DNA of 64,000 bases from Prochlorococcaceae cyanobacterium jk18x22bins.40. Its GTDB lineage: Bacteria; Cyanobacteriota; Cyanobacteriia; PCC-6307; Cyanobiaceae. Shown here piece by piece: positions 44,291 through 54,686 of the stretch (position 1 is its first letter; every line of letters starts with the position of its first letter). Where the stretch lies: contig JAJDVL010000046.1 in NCBI GenBank assembly GCA_022826155.1, forward strand, positions 1-64,000. Reading direction: 5' to 3'. A program made the translations under genes and the position numbers. The notes beneath the pieces are model-generated. The model saw only the letters and a program-made list of their open reading frames with translations, did no database searches and was not told the DNA's origin.

Positions 44291-46471
44291 ATGAATTCAC
44301 TTTATGTGGTAATCGTTAAAAACAGTTCACGGTGGTGGTCCTTGTATCTTTTGCACCTCCACCTTCACGGGTTGTTTCGGGCGCGCAACCTTGAGTTGGG
44401 CCGTGACGCCGACACGGGAGGGCAAACCCTCTACGTGCTGGAGTTGGTCAAGGCCCTGGCTGCGCAGGAGGACGTGGAGCGGGTGGAAGTGGTCACCCGA
44501 CTCGTTGAGGACCGTCGGGTGTCCAGTGATTACAGCCGCCGGGAGGAGACCATTTGCCCGGGCGCTCAAATTGTGCGCCTCCCGTTCGGACCCAGACGCT
44601 ACCTCCGCAAGGAACTCCTCTGGTCCCACCTGGACGAGCTGGCCGATGAACTCGTTCACCACATCTGCCGTCGCGGCCAGCGGCCCCACTGGATTCATGC
44701 CCACTATGCCGATGCGGGCTACGTGGGCGCCCTGGTGAGCCGCCGGCTGGAGATTCCCCTGCTGTTCACCGGCCATTCCCTGGGGCGGGAGAAGTTGCGC
44801 CGCCTCCTGGCCACCGGCCAGACCCGGGCCCAGATCGAGAAAACCTACGCCATGAGCCTGCGCATCGACGCCGAGGAGTTGGCTCTGGCCCAAAGCCGCC
44901 TGGTGGTGACCAGCACCCGCCAGGAGGCCACGGATCAATATGCCCGCTACGGCCGCTTCCATCCGGAACTGGCGACGGTCATTGCTCCGGGCGTGGACCT
45001 GGAGCGCTTCCATCCGGCCCGGGACAGCGATCCACCCTCCCCGGAGCTGGATGACCTGCTGGGTCAATTTCTGCGCCAGCCCCGGCGGCCGCCTGTACTG
45101 GCCCTCTCCCGGGCGGATCGCCGCAAGAACATCCCCGCATTGGTGGCTGCCTTCGGCAGTTCGGAGCGGTTGCGGCGTCAAGGCAATCTCATCCTGCTGA
45201 TGGGGGCCCGTCGGGACATCCGCAAAGCCGAGCGGGAGCAGCGGGAGGTGTTCCAGCAGGTGCTGGAGTTGGTGGACCACCACAATCTCTACGGCCAGGT
45301 GGCCTATCCCAAGCAGTTGGACAGCGACCAGGTGCCCCGGCTCTACCGTTGGGCGGCCCAGCGGGGTGGCGTCTTTGTCAACCCTGCCCTCACCGAACCC
45401 TTCGGCCTCACCCTCCTGGAGGCTGCGGCCAGTGGCCTGCCGGTGGTGGCCACCGACGATGGGGGACCCCGGGACATCTTGGGCCGTTGCAGCAACGGCC
45501 TCCTGGCGGACGTGGCCAACATCGACCAGTTGCGCACGGCCATCGAGCGGCTGGTGGGCCAGCCCAAGCGCTGGCAAACCTTTGCCCAAAACGGCCTTGA
45601 GGCGGTGCAGCGCCACTACAGTTGGACGGCCCACGCCCGGCGCTACCTGAGTCTGGGCGCCGACCTGGTGAAGGACTACAGCCTGCCTCGATCCGCCCTG
45701 ACCCTGGCCAAAACCCCTGGCGTGACGGTGCGCCTGGGTCGTCGCCTGTTGTACTGCGACCTGGACGGCGCCCTGGCCGAGGCGGACCAGGACAGCGTGC
45801 AGGCCCTCAACAAGCGACTGCACGCCACCCGCCACCAGACCAGTTTCGGGATTCTCACGGGGGTGGGACCCCGGCAGGCCAGGGAGCAATTGGCGGCCCT
45901 GGAGTTACCCCCGGCAGACGTGTGGATCTGCCGCAACGGCACGGACGTGTCCTATGGCCCGGACCAGGATCAGGACCTGGCCTGGCGGGACCACATCAGC
46001 GAAGGCTGGGATCGGGCTGCCCTGGAGAACGCCATGGCCGAATTCCAGGACTGTCTGACCCTGCAACCCCCCTCCCAGCAGGGTGACTACAAGCTGAGCT
46101 ACTGGCTCAAGGGCGAAGACCTGAGCCTGGTGGCCGCCATCCGCCAGGCCATCCGTGAGCAGGGCTTGCGGGCCCAGGTGGTGTTGGTGGACCACGTGTT
46201 TCTGGACCTGCTGCCCTTCTCGGGGGGGCGTCCGGACGCCATCCGCCATGTGGCCCTCCAGCAGGGCATCCCCCTGGAGCACGTCCTGGTGGCCGCCAGC
46301 CAGCACGGGGATGGTGAAGTGCTGCGGGGGGTGCCCCTGGGGGTGGTTCTGGCCAACCATGACCCCTCCCTGGACGAACTGCGCCACCAACGCAGCGTGT
46401 TCTTTGCCCGCCGTCCCCAGGCCTGGGGAATCCTGGAGGGGATGGATCACTATCGATTCCTTTCCCGGTGA
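44291..46471 (+). CDS. spsA: Sucrose-phosphate synthase with SPP-like C-terminal domain
   Basis: 726-residue GT4 enzyme that makes sucrose-6-phosphate from a nucleotide glucose and fructose-6-phosphate. N-terminal and donor domains: LHGLFRARNLELGRDADTGG, LLFTGHSLGREKL, LALSRADRRKNI and VNPALTEPFGLTLLEAAASG. From about residue 480 there is a sucrose-phosphatase-like HAD domain (LLYCDLDGALAEAD, FGILTGVGPRQARE), but its distal acidic GDSGND motif is replaced by AASQHGDGE, so it is probably not catalytic. It provides a second compatible solute besides glucosylglycerate. Confidence 0.93.
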   Translation: MNSLYVVIVKNSSRWWSLYLLHLHLHGLFRARNLELGRDADTGGQTLYVLELVKALAAQEDVERVEVVTRLVEDRRVSSDYSRREETICPGAQIVRLPFGPRRYLRKELLWSHLDELADELVHHICRRGQRPHWIHAHYADAGYVGALVSRRLEIPLLFTGHSLGREKLRRLLATGQTRAQIEKTYAMSLRIDAEELALAQSRLVVTSTRQEATDQYARYGRFHPELATVIAPGVDLERFHPARDSDPPSPELDDLLGQFLRQPRRPPVLALSRADRRKNIPALVAAFGSSERLRRQGNLILLMGARRDIRKAEREQREVFQQVLELVDHHNLYGQVAYPKQLDSDQVPRLYRWAAQRGGVFVNPALTEPFGLTLLEAAASGLPVVATDDGGPRDILGRCSNGLLADVANIDQLRTAIERLVGQPKRWQTFAQNGLEAVQRHYSWTAHARRYLSLGADLVKDYSLPRSALTLAKTPGVTVRLGRRLLYCDLDGALAEADQDSVQALNKRLHATRHQTSFGILTGVGPRQAREQLAALELPPADVWICRNGTDVSYGPDQDQDLAWRDHISEGWDRAALENAMAEFQDCLTLQPPSQQGDYKLSYWLKGEDLSLVAAIRQAIREQGLRAQVVLVDHVFLDLLPFSGGRPDAIRHVALQQGIPLEHVLVAASQHGDGEVLRGVPLGVVLANHDPSLDELRHQRSVFFARRPQAWGILEGMDHYRFLSR

Positions 46472-46497
46472 TCGTTGGGGGAGGCGGGGTGGTTTCC

Positions 46498-46737
46498 TCA
46501 GGACTCCACCAACTCCAACTGACGCCCCGGCCCGGCCTCGTCCAGAAAGCCGAAGTCTGCAAATACGGTGGAATCCCCGTGGGTGATGTGCTGTTGCCCC
46601 CGCTGGCGTTCCAGACGAAAGCCGTCCTGATCCAGCCGTCGCATCAGGGCTGCGGCTTCTTCAAAACGGGCGGCCATGGCGGCCAGGCTGTGGCAATCTT
46701 CGCTGAGCCCTTTGTCGCGCCAAGTGAAGTGGGGCAT
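46498..46737 (-). CDS. Conserved picocyanobacterial hypothetical protein
   Basis: 79 residues: MPHFTWRDKGLSEDCHSLAA, MAARFEEAAALMRRLDQDGF and ADFGFLDEAGPGRQLEL. I recall near-identical short proteins in Prochlorococcus and marine Synechococcus, without function. The start at 46737 matches them; the open frame upstream (to 46998) is antisense to mraY DNA. It is 23 bases downstream of mraY on the same strand. Confidence 0.75.
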   Translation of the reverse strand: MPHFTWRDKGLSEDCHSLAAMAARFEEAAALMRRLDQDGFRLERQRGQQHITHGDSTVFADFGFLDEAGPGRQLELVES

Positions 46738-46760
46738 GGGGAGCACCGAAATCCGCTCCC

Positions 46761-47900
46761 TTAGCCTGCCAGCACCAGCAAGCCCAGGGCAACCGAGGCC
46801 ACGGCGGCCAACCAGAACCCCACCACTACGGTCACCTCGCTGTAACCGCTCAATTCGAAGTGGTGGTGCAGGGGGGCCATGCGCAGCAGCCGCCGGGGCT
46901 GTCCCCACCAGCGGCGGCTCAACTTGAACCAGCCCACCTGGAGCACCACGGAGAGGGATTCGGCCATGGGCACCGCACCCATGACCAATAACGCCCAAAG
47001 GCTGTCGCTGAGCAGGGCCAGCCCCGCCAGAATCCCCCCCAGCGCCAAGGATCCTGTGTCCCCCATGAATGCCTTGGCGGGGCGGCGATTGTGCATCAGA
47101 AACCCCAGATAGGCCCCCGCCATGGCTGCCGCAAATCCTGCCAGGGCCGGATCACCGTTGTTGCCCCGCACCATCAACTGAATGGCCATGCCCAGAAGAA
47201 TGACGGCGCCACAACCCGCCGCCAGCCCGTCCAGGCCGTCGGTGAGATTGGTGGCGTTGCTTTCCGCCAGAAAGGTCCACAGGCCCAGAGGCCAGATCAA
47301 CGGCCCCAACTCCAACACCCCCCCCAAGGGGAACGACACCTGGGTGGGTAGCCAACCCTGCTGGGCGGCCTTGGCCAGGAAGACAATGGCCACCAGCCCC
47401 TGGAGCAGCAGCTTGGCGCAGGGCCTCAGTCCTTGATTTTTCTTGTGCCGCAGGCTCTGCCAGTCGTCCAGCCCACCGATGGCCATGAAGCCCAAGCCGG
47501 TGGCGGCCAGCAGCAGTAGCCGACCGTCACCGGCATCCACCCAGCCCCCCAGCACCACGCCACAGGGCACCAGCAGCAAGCCGGCCATGGTGGGGGTACC
47601 GCTTTTCCCCTGGTGGCTTTGGGGGCCGTCCACACGAATGGTCTGACCCATGCGTAGACGCTGCAGGAGGGGAATCCCCAGGCCACACACCACCCCGCTC
47701 GCCAGGCCGCTGAGGAGGAGGAGGAGGCTGAGCTGGGGCTGGCCCATCTGGCGATCCACCAGCAGCGCCGCCAGCAGCGCCAAGCCCATGAGGAGGGCTG
47801 CCCACGTGGCGCCTGAGCCCGGCAGCTTGTGTGGTGGCGGGGAAGCTGCCGGGCCATGTCCTGCTTCCCCGTTACTCTTCCCAGGTGTCCTCCTGCTCAT
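46761..47900 (-). CDS. mraY: Phospho-N-acetylmuramoyl-pentapeptide-transferase
   Basis: Polytopic enzyme that makes lipid I from UDP-MurNAc-pentapeptide and undecaprenyl phosphate. About 379 residues with some ten membrane helices. Motifs: [42 protein letters not shown] (the catalytic aspartates) and [12 protein letters not shown], then [12 protein letters not shown]. The start at 47900 (or 47927) overlaps the upstream DUF3134 gene by about 29 bases. MurG, the next enzyme, is at 14302-15375. Confidence 0.95.
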   Translation of the reverse strand: MSRRTPGKSNGEAGHGPAASPPPHKLPGSGATWAALLMGLALLAALLVDRQMGQPQLSLLLLLSGLASGVVCGLGIPLLQRLRMGQTIRVDGPQSHQGKSGTPTMAGLLLVPCGVVLGGWVDAGDGRLLLLAATGLGFMAIGGLDDWQSLRHKKNQGLRPCAKLLLQGLVAIVFLAKAAQQGWLPTQVSFPLGGVLELGPLIWPLGLWTFLAESNATNLTDGLDGLAAGCGAVILLGMAIQLMVRGNNGDPALAGFAAAMAGAYLGFLMHNRRPAKAFMGDTGSLALGGILAGLALLSDSLWALLVMGAVPMAESLSVVLQVGWFKLSRRWWGQPRRLLRMAPLHHHFELSGYSEVTVVVGFWLAAVASVALGLLVLAG

Positions 47901-48135
47901 CGTCTTTGCTGTAGTTCTCCCGTTCACCCATGAGGACGGACAACTCCTCCTCTTCCATGGTGCTCAGGTCCTGACCCTGATACTTCTCTTCCTGCAAAAG
48001 CCGGCCTGTGTCCTGCAGCCAACTGAGCAGGTCCGGCTCCTCCCGCAGAGGCAGCACTGGCGCAGGGTCGTCACGCCGGTAGTAGCTGAGAGACGGGTTG
48101 GGATTGTCCAGTGGGTCAACAGGGGCGCCGCTCAT
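47872..48135 (-). CDS. DUF3134 protein
   Basis: 87-residue acidic protein conserved in cyanobacteria: [35 protein letters not shown] and a Glu/Asp-rich tail ([14 protein letters not shown]). Function unknown. It overlaps the mraY start, an order I recall from picocyanobacteria, so the two are probably coupled. Confidence 0.78.
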   Translation of the reverse strand: MSGAPVDPLDNPNPSLSYYRRDDPAPVLPLREEPDLLSWLQDTGRLLQEEKYQGQDLSTMEEEELSVLMGERENYSKDDEQEDTWEE

Positions 48136-48193
48136 CCGGGGAAGGACCGTAAAAAGCTATTTTAACAGGAGTTGGAGGAGCGTAGCCGTTCCC

Positions 48194-48418
48194 ATGGCCT
48201 CCGGTTGGTTCTTCAAACTGCAGCTCACCCTGTCCATCTGGGGCCTGGCCTGGGTGCTGTCTCTGCTGATCCACCATTGGGGACGCTCCACTGTGCTCAC
48301 CCCGCCGTCAGCGCCGGCGTTGCTGGTGGTGGTGCTGGGGCCTGGGATTGGGGCAGCGGTGGCCATCTTGAACCAGTGGCTGGCAGCACGTCAGAATCAA
48401 GCATCGAGGATGAAGTGA
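48194..48418 (+). CDS. Small two-helix membrane protein
   Basis: 74 residues with two hydrophobic helices: [18 protein letters not shown] and [19 protein letters not shown]. Family not recognised; short proteins of this kind occur upstream of argG in marine cyanobacteria. It ends five bases before the argG start, hence a probable operon. It is divergent from the DUF3134 gene. Confidence 0.7.
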   Translation: MASGWFFKLQLTLSIWGLAWVLSLLIHHWGRSTVLTPPSAPALLVVVLGPGIGAAVAILNQWLAARQNQASRMK

Positions 48419-48422
48419 ACCC

Positions 48423-49622
48423 ATGGTCCGGGCGCGTCGTGTGGTGCTGGCCTACTCCGGAGGGGTGGACACCAGTGTGTGCATCCCCTACCTGCGGCAG
48501 GAGTGGGGTGTGGAGGATGTGATTGCCTTTGCGGCGGATCTGGGCCAGGGGGACGAGTTGGAGCCCATCCGCCAAAAAGCTCTCCGTGCCGGAGCCAGCC
48601 AGGCGTTGGTGGAAGACCTGGTGGAGCCGTTGGTGACGGAGTTTGCCTTGCCGGCCATTCGCGCCAACGGGCTTTATCAGGGGCGCTATCCCCTCTCCAC
48701 GGCCCTGGCGCGCCCCTTGATTGCCCGCCGGCTGGTGGAGGTGGCCCGCACCCTGGGGGCGGACGGGGTGGCCCATGGTTGCACCGGCAAGGGCAACGAC
48801 CAGGTGCGATTTGACCTGGCCATTGCCGCCCTGGCGCCGGATCTCGCCATTCTCACTCCGGCGCGGGAGTGGGGCATGAGCCGTGAGGACACCATTGCCT
48901 ACGGCGAGCGCTATGGCATTCCGGCCCCCGTTAGCAAGAGTTCCCCCTATTCCATTGACCTCAATCTGTTGGGGCGCAGCATTGAGGCGGGTCCGTTGGA
49001 GGATCCCTGGCGGGAGCCCCCTGCAGACGTCTATGACCTCACCTGTGGACCGGAGGCGGCCCCTGACGAGGCCGTGGTGGTGGAGATTGGCTTTGCCCAG
49101 GGCAACCCTGTCTCCCTCAATGGCCAGGCCATGGACCCGGTGGCCTTGATCCGCCAGGCCAACGTCCTGGCCGGGACCCACGGCTACGGGCGGATTGACA
49201 TGATCGAGGATCGGGTGGTGGGGATCAAGTCACGGGAGATCTATGAAACCCCGGGCATGCTGCTGCTCATCCGGGCCCACCAGGAGCTGGAGTCCGTCTG
49301 TCTGGCGGCCGACGTGATGGCCACCAAGCGCCAGTTGGAGCAGCGCTGGGCGGAACTTGTCTATCAAGGGCTCTGGTTTGGTCCCCTCAAACAGGCTCTG
49401 GACGGCTTCCTGGACGTCACCCGGAAGGACGTGAACGGCCGGGTTCGCCTCAGGTTGTACAAAGGGAGTTGCACCGTGATCGGCCGGGAGGCCAGCCATG
49501 GCCTCTATGCCATGGATCTGGCCACCTATGGCAGAGAGGACCAGTTCGACCATCGGGCCGCGGCAGGCTTCATCTACGTTTGGGGCATGGCCAACCGGGT
49601 TTGGGCCAGCCGTCACCCCTGA
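48423..49622 (+). CDS. argG: Argininosuccinate synthase
   Basis: 399-residue ATP-dependent ligase of citrulline and aspartate in arginine synthesis. The PP-loop is [16 protein letters not shown], followed by [35 protein letters not shown] and [17 protein letters not shown] 48423 gives the usual N-terminus. The 3' end overlaps the convergent rpsF by 10 bases. Confidence 0.96.
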   Translation: MVRARRVVLAYSGGVDTSVCIPYLRQEWGVEDVIAFAADLGQGDELEPIRQKALRAGASQALVEDLVEPLVTEFALPAIRANGLYQGRYPLSTALARPLIARRLVEVARTLGADGVAHGCTGKGNDQVRFDLAIAALAPDLAILTPAREWGMSREDTIAYGERYGIPAPVSKSSPYSIDLNLLGRSIEAGPLEDPWREPPADVYDLTCGPEAAPDEAVVVEIGFAQGNPVSLNGQAMDPVALIRQANVLAGTHGYGRIDMIEDRVVGIKSREIYETPGMLLLIRAHQELESVCLAADVMATKRQLEQRWAELVYQGLWFGPLKQALDGFLDVTRKDVNGRVRLRLYKGSCTVIGREASHGLYAMDLATYGREDQFDHRAAAGFIYVWGMANRVWASRHP

Positions 49623-50026
49623 GCCTGCTGGGCAGGGGCATTATCCGTGGCCTTGTCCTGGTCGCTGCGGGAGCCCCGGGGAACGGGGGCAAGGTTCAGC
49701 TTGATGGTGAGGTAGCGGATCACGTCGTCACTCAGCCCCATGGCCTGCTCCAGCACCGCCACCTGTTGACCGCTGCCGGCGTGGTGCAACTGCACGTAAA
49801 TCCCCTCCGTGTGCTTGTTAATGGGGTAGGCCAGGCGCCGCTTGCCCCGCATCTGGGTGTCAATCACCTGCCCTTCAGCACCCAGGATGCAGTCCCGGTA
49901 TTTGTTGACATGGCTGTCTACGGCATCCTCGGCAATGTTGGGTCGCAGGATGTACATGGTCTCGTAATAGCTCAGTTCTTGCTGGGGTGCGGTTGGGGGT
50001 GCTTCAGTGATGGGGGTGGTGGTCAT
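49613..50026 (-). CDS. rpsF: 30S ribosomal protein S6
   Basis: 137-residue ribosomal protein: [40 protein letters not shown] and [14 protein letters not shown], with a disordered C-terminal tail. The start at 50026 gives a short Thr/Pro-rich leader; the frame is open far upstream through tic20 DNA, which is a shadow. Confidence 0.94.
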   Translation of the reverse strand: MTTTPITEAPPTAPQQELSYYETMYILRPNIAEDAVDSHVNKYRDCILGAEGQVIDTQMRGKRRLAYPINKHTEGIYVQLHHAGSGQQVAVLEQAMGLSDDVIRYLTIKLNLAPVPRGSRSDQDKATDNAPAQQAQG

Positions 50027-50082
50027 GGACGTGGGGGTAAGGTGCGGGCCGGGAAGGGGCAATCTACGCTGGTGGGCGGACT

Positions 50083-50574
50083 TCAGAAAAGCTGAAGCCG
50101 CACGGCATCCGACAGGCTGGGCAGTTCGGGCTCCCGTCCGCGGATACATTCCACAGCGGCGAAGAGCACCAGCAACAGGCTGCCAAGAAACAGGGTGTTG
50201 CCAAAGGTATCGCAGGCAAGCCCTTCCGTGATGCCGGGGCGGCAGCCAAAAATGGCCAAACCGTAGCCGGCCACCAGGAGAATAACATCCACCAGGATGG
50301 CTTGCAGGGCATTGAAGCGGAGAAAATAGGGCGCTTGCGGGTTGCGGGCCACCGCAAAAAACACCAACACCAACAGCAACATGGGTCCCAGGCCGAAGGG
50401 TACCAGACCGCTGATCCAGCTCAGAGGCAGCACGGGAAGAATCAGGGCCGTCTGCACTGCTGGGGGCACCAGACCCAGGGCGAGGAAGGGACGACCCATG
50501 GCCAGGGCATCGGTCCAGGGCAGGAGATACATGGCCAGACCCAGCCCACGTTGCCAGAGGGGAATAGGGTTCAT
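50083..50574 (-). CDS. Tic20 family protein
   Basis: 163-residue membrane protein with about four helices, the cyanobacterial Tic20/Ycf60 type. Segments: [39 protein letters not shown] and [18 protein letters not shown]. The plastid homologue is part of the import translocon; the bacterial role is uncertain. It is 24 bases from aroE and 57 from rpsF, all on the minus strand. Confidence 0.85.
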   Translation of the reverse strand: MNPIPLWQRGLGLAMYLLPWTDALAMGRPFLALGLVPPAVQTALILPVLPLSWISGLVPFGLGPMLLLVLVFFAVARNPQAPYFLRFNALQAILVDVILLVAGYGLAIFGCRPGITEGLACDTFGNTLFLGSLLLVLFAAVECIRGREPELPSLSDAVRLQLF

Positions 50575-50598
50575 GTGGGGCTCCAGGATATGGCCAGG

Positions 50599-51489
50599 CT
50601 AAGCCGAGGCGCCCCGGGATTCGGGCGGCGCCTCCAGGGCGGCGCTGGCAGCCCTGAGCATGGTGTCTTCGTCCACGTCCTGGCGACCACACCACAGGCG
50701 CAAGGCCGCGGCCCCCTGCCCCACCAGCATGGCCAGCCCGTCGATGGTGCCACAGCCTCGGACGCGGGCCTGGCGCAGCAGTGTTGTGGGGCGGGGGGTG
50801 TAAATGACGTCGTAGACCCAGGTGTGGGGTCTGAGGTGCTCCAACTGACCCGGATCCAGAGGGCAGGCCTCGCCGGCAGGACTCATCCCCACAGGAGTGG
50901 TGTTGACCACCAGCTCCACCGCGTCCAGAACGGTGTCCAGCCCATGCCAGAGCACCCCCTCCGGATGATCTGCCAAGCCCTGGGCGTCCGCCAGAAACCG
51001 CTGCAGCCGTTGTGGATCACGTCCAGCCACCAGAATCCGCCCACAGCCCAGGGCGCTGCAGCCCGCCACCACCGCCCGGGCGCTGCCCCCCCCGCCCAGC
51101 ACCAGGGCAGTTTTGTTCCTCAGGTCCACTCCCTGCCGCTGCAGGGGCGCCATGAACCCCGCCATGTCAGTGTTGTCCCCCATCCAGCCATGGCGCTGTC
51201 GCACCAGGGTGTTGACCGCACCAATGCGTTGGGCCAAGGGCGTCACCCCATGGAGCAGGGCCATCACCGCCTGCTTGTGGGGAATGGTCACGTTGAGGCC
51301 CGCGGCCCCGAGGGCGTGCAGCCCCTCCAGGGCAACGGGCAAGTCGGCGGCAGCCACCGGCAACGCCATGTAGCACCAATCCAGCCCCAGCTTGCGGATG
51401 GCGGCGTTCTGCAGGACGGGCGAGAGGGAGTGGCCCACCGGATCACCCAACACCGCCAGAAGCTTTGTGGACCCCCCAATAACGGCCAT
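50599..51489 (-). CDS. aroE: Shikimate dehydrogenase
   Basis: 296-residue NADP-dependent enzyme of the aromatic amino acid pathway. Motifs: [34 protein letters not shown] (catalytic Lys), [10 protein letters not shown], the NADP loop [13 protein letters not shown] and [17 protein letters not shown]. The start at 51489 begins [15 protein letters not shown]; the 16 residues before it are non-conserved. It is divergent from dnaK. Confidence 0.94.
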   Translation of the reverse strand: MAVIGGSTKLLAVLGDPVGHSLSPVLQNAAIRKLGLDWCYMALPVAAADLPVALEGLHALGAAGLNVTIPHKQAVMALLHGVTPLAQRIGAVNTLVRQRHGWMGDNTDMAGFMAPLQRQGVDLRNKTALVLGGGGSARAVVAGCSALGCGRILVAGRDPQRLQRFLADAQGLADHPEGVLWHGLDTVLDAVELVVNTTPVGMSPAGEACPLDPGQLEHLRPHTWVYDVIYTPRPTTLLRQARVRGCGTIDGLAMLVGQGAAALRLWCGRQDVDEDTMLRAASAALEAPPESRGASA

Positions 51490-51611
51490 AGGGCTTTGAA
51501 AACGCTGGGTCGAGTGTAAGCAGGGTTCGGGAACCACGCCTCTGGAGCGGTGAGCATGGCAGGGGAGGATGAATCACGCTTTTAGCAGTCACGTTTTCAG
51601 GTATCGCAATC

Positions 51612-53540
51612 ATGGGCAAGATTGTTGGCATTGATCTCGGCACCACCAACAGTTGTGTCGCCGTGATGGAGGGTGGCAAACCCACGGTGATCGCCAATGC
51701 CGAAGGGTTCCGCACCACTCCGTCCGTGGTGGCCTACACCAAGAACAAGGACCAGCTTGTTGGGCAGATTGCCAAGCGTCAGGCGGTGATGAATCCCGGT
51801 AACACCTTCTATTCAGCCAAGCGGTTCATTGGTCGCCGCACGGAGGAAGTGGGCGAGGAACTCAAGGAAGTGGCCTACGAGGTAAAGAATGCTGGCAGCC
51901 GGGTGAAAATTGATTGCCCGGTGCTGGCCAAGGAGTTTGCGCCGGAGGAAGTGTCTGCCCAGGTGTTACGCAAGCTGGCGGATGATGCCAGTACCTACCT
52001 GGGGGACAAAGTGACCCAGGCGGTGGTGACGGTGCCTGCCTACTTCAACGACTCTCAGCGTCAAGCCACCAAGGACGCGGGCAAAATTGCCGGTCTGGAG
52101 GTGAAGCGCATCATCAACGAACCCACCGCCGCGGCCCTGGCCTACGGCTTGGAGAAAAAGAACAACGAGCGCATCCTGGTGTTCGACCTGGGGGGCGGCA
52201 CCTTTGACGTCTCTGTTCTGGAAGTGGGAGACGGGGTGTTTGAGGTGCTGGCAACAAGCGGAGACACCCACCTGGGCGGCGACGACTTTGACAAGATGAT
52301 CGTGGACCACTTGGCCAATACCTTCAAGTCCGAAGAAGGAATTGACCTGCGTCAGGACAAGCAGGCCCTGCAGCGGCTCACGGAAGCGGCGGAGAAGGCA
52401 AAAATCGAACTCTCCAGCGCCACCCAGAGCGAGATCAACCTGCCGTTTATCACTGCCACCCAGGACGGCCCCAAGCACTTGAACGTGACCATCACCCGGG
52501 CCCGTTTTGAGGAGCTGTCCAGCCATCTGATCGACCGCTGCCGCACGCCGGTGGAACGGGCCCTTGCCGACGCCAAGCTTTCTCCGGGCGAACTGGACGA
52601 GGTGGTGATGGTGGGCGGCTCCACCCGTATCCCTGCCGTGAAGGATCTGGTGAAGAAGGTGACCGGGAAGGACCCCAACCAGTCGGTGAATCCCGACGAG
52701 GTGGTGGCCGTCGGCGCCGCGATTCAAGGTGGCGTGTTGTCCGGTGACGTGAAAGATATCCTCCTGCTGGACGTGACACCCCTGTCCCTCGGTGTAGAAA
52801 CCCTCGGCGGCGTGATGACCAAAATGATTGACCGCAACACCACCATTCCCACCAAGAAGGAGCAGGTGTACTCCACGGCGGTGGACGGCCAGACCAACGT
52901 GGAAATTCAGGTGCTCCAGGGTGAGCGGGAAATGGCCAAGGACAACAAGAGCCTGGGTACCTTCAAGCTGGAAGGTATCCCCCCGGCGCCCCGTGGCGTG
53001 CCCCAGATCAAGGTGACCTTCGATATTGACGCCAACGGCATTTTGAACGTCACCGCCCGGGATGAGGGCAGTGGCAAGGAGCAGTCCATTTCCATTACGG
53101 GATCCTCCACTCTGAACGACAAGGAGGTGAACCGCATGGTGAAGGATGCCGAAGAGAACGCTGCTACCGACAAGCAGAAGCGGGAACGCATCGACCTGCG
53201 CAACGAGGCTGACAGCCTGGCCTACCAGGCGGAAAAGCAACTGGCGGAGTTGGGAGACAAACTGCCCGCTGCGGAGAAGGAAAAAGTGGAGGCTCTCAAC
53301 AAGGACCTCAAAGAGGCCCTGGAGGGTGAAGATCTGAACCGCATCCGCTCCCTGAAGGACCAGGTGCAGCAGGCCCTCTACACCGCAGGGGCATCAGTCT
53401 ACCAGCAAGCCGCTGGCCAGGGCTCGGGTGCTGCTCCGGGTCAGGATCCAACGGCTACTGCCGGGGCTGGCGCCGCCACAGGTGGCGCCAGCGGTGGTGG
53501 CGACGACGTGATCGACGCGGACTTCACGGAAACCAAGTAA
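51612..53540 (+). CDS. dnaK: Chaperone DnaK (Hsp70)
   Basis: 642-residue Hsp70 chaperone. The ATPase domain has [17 protein letters not shown], the linker-side phosphate loop [18 protein letters not shown] and [18 protein letters not shown]; the interdomain linker [13 protein letters not shown] and the substrate-binding domain follow. The tail is glycine/alanine-rich and ends [12 protein letters not shown]. Its partners grpE and a J protein are elsewhere in the window. Confidence 0.97.
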   Translation: MGKIVGIDLGTTNSCVAVMEGGKPTVIANAEGFRTTPSVVAYTKNKDQLVGQIAKRQAVMNPGNTFYSAKRFIGRRTEEVGEELKEVAYEVKNAGSRVKIDCPVLAKEFAPEEVSAQVLRKLADDASTYLGDKVTQAVVTVPAYFNDSQRQATKDAGKIAGLEVKRIINEPTAAALAYGLEKKNNERILVFDLGGGTFDVSVLEVGDGVFEVLATSGDTHLGGDDFDKMIVDHLANTFKSEEGIDLRQDKQALQRLTEAAEKAKIELSSATQSEINLPFITATQDGPKHLNVTITRARFEELSSHLIDRCRTPVERALADAKLSPGELDEVVMVGGSTRIPAVKDLVKKVTGKDPNQSVNPDEVVAVGAAIQGGVLSGDVKDILLLDVTPLSLGVETLGGVMTKMIDRNTTIPTKKEQVYSTAVDGQTNVEIQVLQGEREMAKDNKSLGTFKLEGIPPAPRGVPQIKVTFDIDANGILNVTARDEGSGKEQSISITGSSTLNDKEVNRMVKDAEENAATDKQKRERIDLRNEADSLAYQAEKQLAELGDKLPAAEKEKVEALNKDLKEALEGEDLNRIRSLKDQVQQALYTAGASVYQQAAGQGSGAAPGQDPTATAGAGAATGGASGGGDDVIDADFTETK

Positions 53541-53884
53541 AAGGAAGGTTTGCGCCTGAAGGTGGCCGGGGACGGCCCTTGACTCGCAAGCCTTCGTTCG
53601 TTGAAGTGTTAAGGAGTCTCTGAAAAGGCCGGTACCGTGCATCAGCAGGTGCTCAACGTACTGGCCCTACTGGCCCCTACAGCCCTGTGGAGATCAGGAC
53701 CAGAGGTTCCTCCTAGCCCTTCTTTTTGATCAGCGATGAAGCTTCTGTCTTGTGCTGCAGCACGAGCCTGCCCTTGTTCCTCCCGCCCCTAAGTCCACCT
53801 CAACCCTCCACTTGGCCCAAGAAGGTCCTCAGGGTCTCCAAGGCATCCCCTGATCCAGAACACTACACTCTTCCTCATGGAGAG
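53541..53884. other. Intergenic gap after dnaK, no gene supported
   Basis: About 340 bases. A weak hairpin (GGCC...GGCC with CTT, near 53562-53581) may end dnaK. The TTAAGGAGTCT sequence near 53608 recurs near 57776, and CTCTGAAAAGGCC / CCAGAGGTTCCTCC (53617-53714) faintly recall the ends of the MITE-like element at 40157, but the match is too poor to call. Confidence 0.4.
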
Positions 53885-54676
53885 GTGACTTGTTTGCGCA
53901 TTCGTCGGCTTCCTGCCCTGCAGGACAACCTCATCCCCCTATTGGAGTGTCCCCACCAGCGGCAAGCCGCTGTAGTGGATCCAGCGGATCCCGAGCCGGT
54001 GATCACGGCGTTGGAACAGGGGGAGATGGAGTTGGTGGCGGTGCTGCACACCCATCACCACTGGGATCATATTGGCGGAACCACGGAGTTGCTGCGCCGC
54101 TGGCCCCAGGCCATGGTGGTGGGCAACGCCAAGGATCGCCACCGCCTGCCGCCCCTCTCCCATCCGGTGAGGGACGGGAACTCCTTTGTGCTGTTGGGTC
54201 GTTCCGTGGAGGTGCTGGCCCTGCCGGGTCACACCGTTGGCCACGTTGCCTATGTCTTGCCGGCCTGCATCACCAATGGCCAACGGCAACCACCTGAGCT
54301 GTTTTGTGGAGACACCCTCTTCTCCTGCGGCTGTGGCCGCCTGTTCGAGGGCACACCGGCTCAAATGCTCGGGTCGTTGCAGCGCTTGGCTGCCCTGCCG
54401 CTCGACACACGCATCTGGTGTGCCCATGAGTACACCGCCAAGAACGTGGCCTTTGCCCTTGCCCAGGATCCCCACAACCCGCACCTGCAAGCCTTTGCCC
54501 ACCATGTGGAGCAGTTGCGCCAAGCCCAACTGCCCACCATCCCGTCCCGCCTTGAGGTGGAACTGCGGGTAAACCCTTTCCTGCGCTGCCATGCCCCCGC
54601 CTTGCAGGCGGCCACGGGCAAGACGGATCCCGTGGAGGTGTTGGCGGAATTGCGCCAACGGCGCAATCGGATCTAG
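53885..54676 (+). CDS. gloB: Hydroxyacylglutathione hydrolase (glyoxalase II)
   Basis: 263-residue metallo-beta-lactamase-fold hydrolase that releases D-lactate and glutathione from S-lactoylglutathione. Zinc-binding motif VLHTHHHWDHIGG, further ligands in LPGHTVGHVAY and FCGDTLFSCGCGRLFEGT, and the substrate motif WCAHEYTAKNVAFA. I chose GTG 53885, which starts just before RRLPALQDNLIPLL. The frame is open to 53726 but that DNA is not family-like. Confidence 0.9.
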   Translation: MTCLRIRRLPALQDNLIPLLECPHQRQAAVVDPADPEPVITALEQGEMELVAVLHTHHHWDHIGGTTELLRRWPQAMVVGNAKDRHRLPPLSHPVRDGNSFVLLGRSVEVLALPGHTVGHVAYVLPACITNGQRQPPELFCGDTLFSCGCGRLFEGTPAQMLGSLQRLAALPLDTRIWCAHEYTAKNVAFALAQDPHNPHLQAFAHHVEQLRQAQLPTIPSRLEVELRVNPFLRCHAPALQAATGKTDPVEVLAELRQRRNRI

Positions 54677-54686
54677 AAGTGGTCCT

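Noticed and set aside
44327-45889. 520-codon minus-strand frame opposite spsA
   Set aside because: Shadow frame; spsA has all domain motifs on the plus strand.
53608-53714. Possible second MITE after dnaK
   Set aside because: The putative ends match each other and the 40157 element too poorly.
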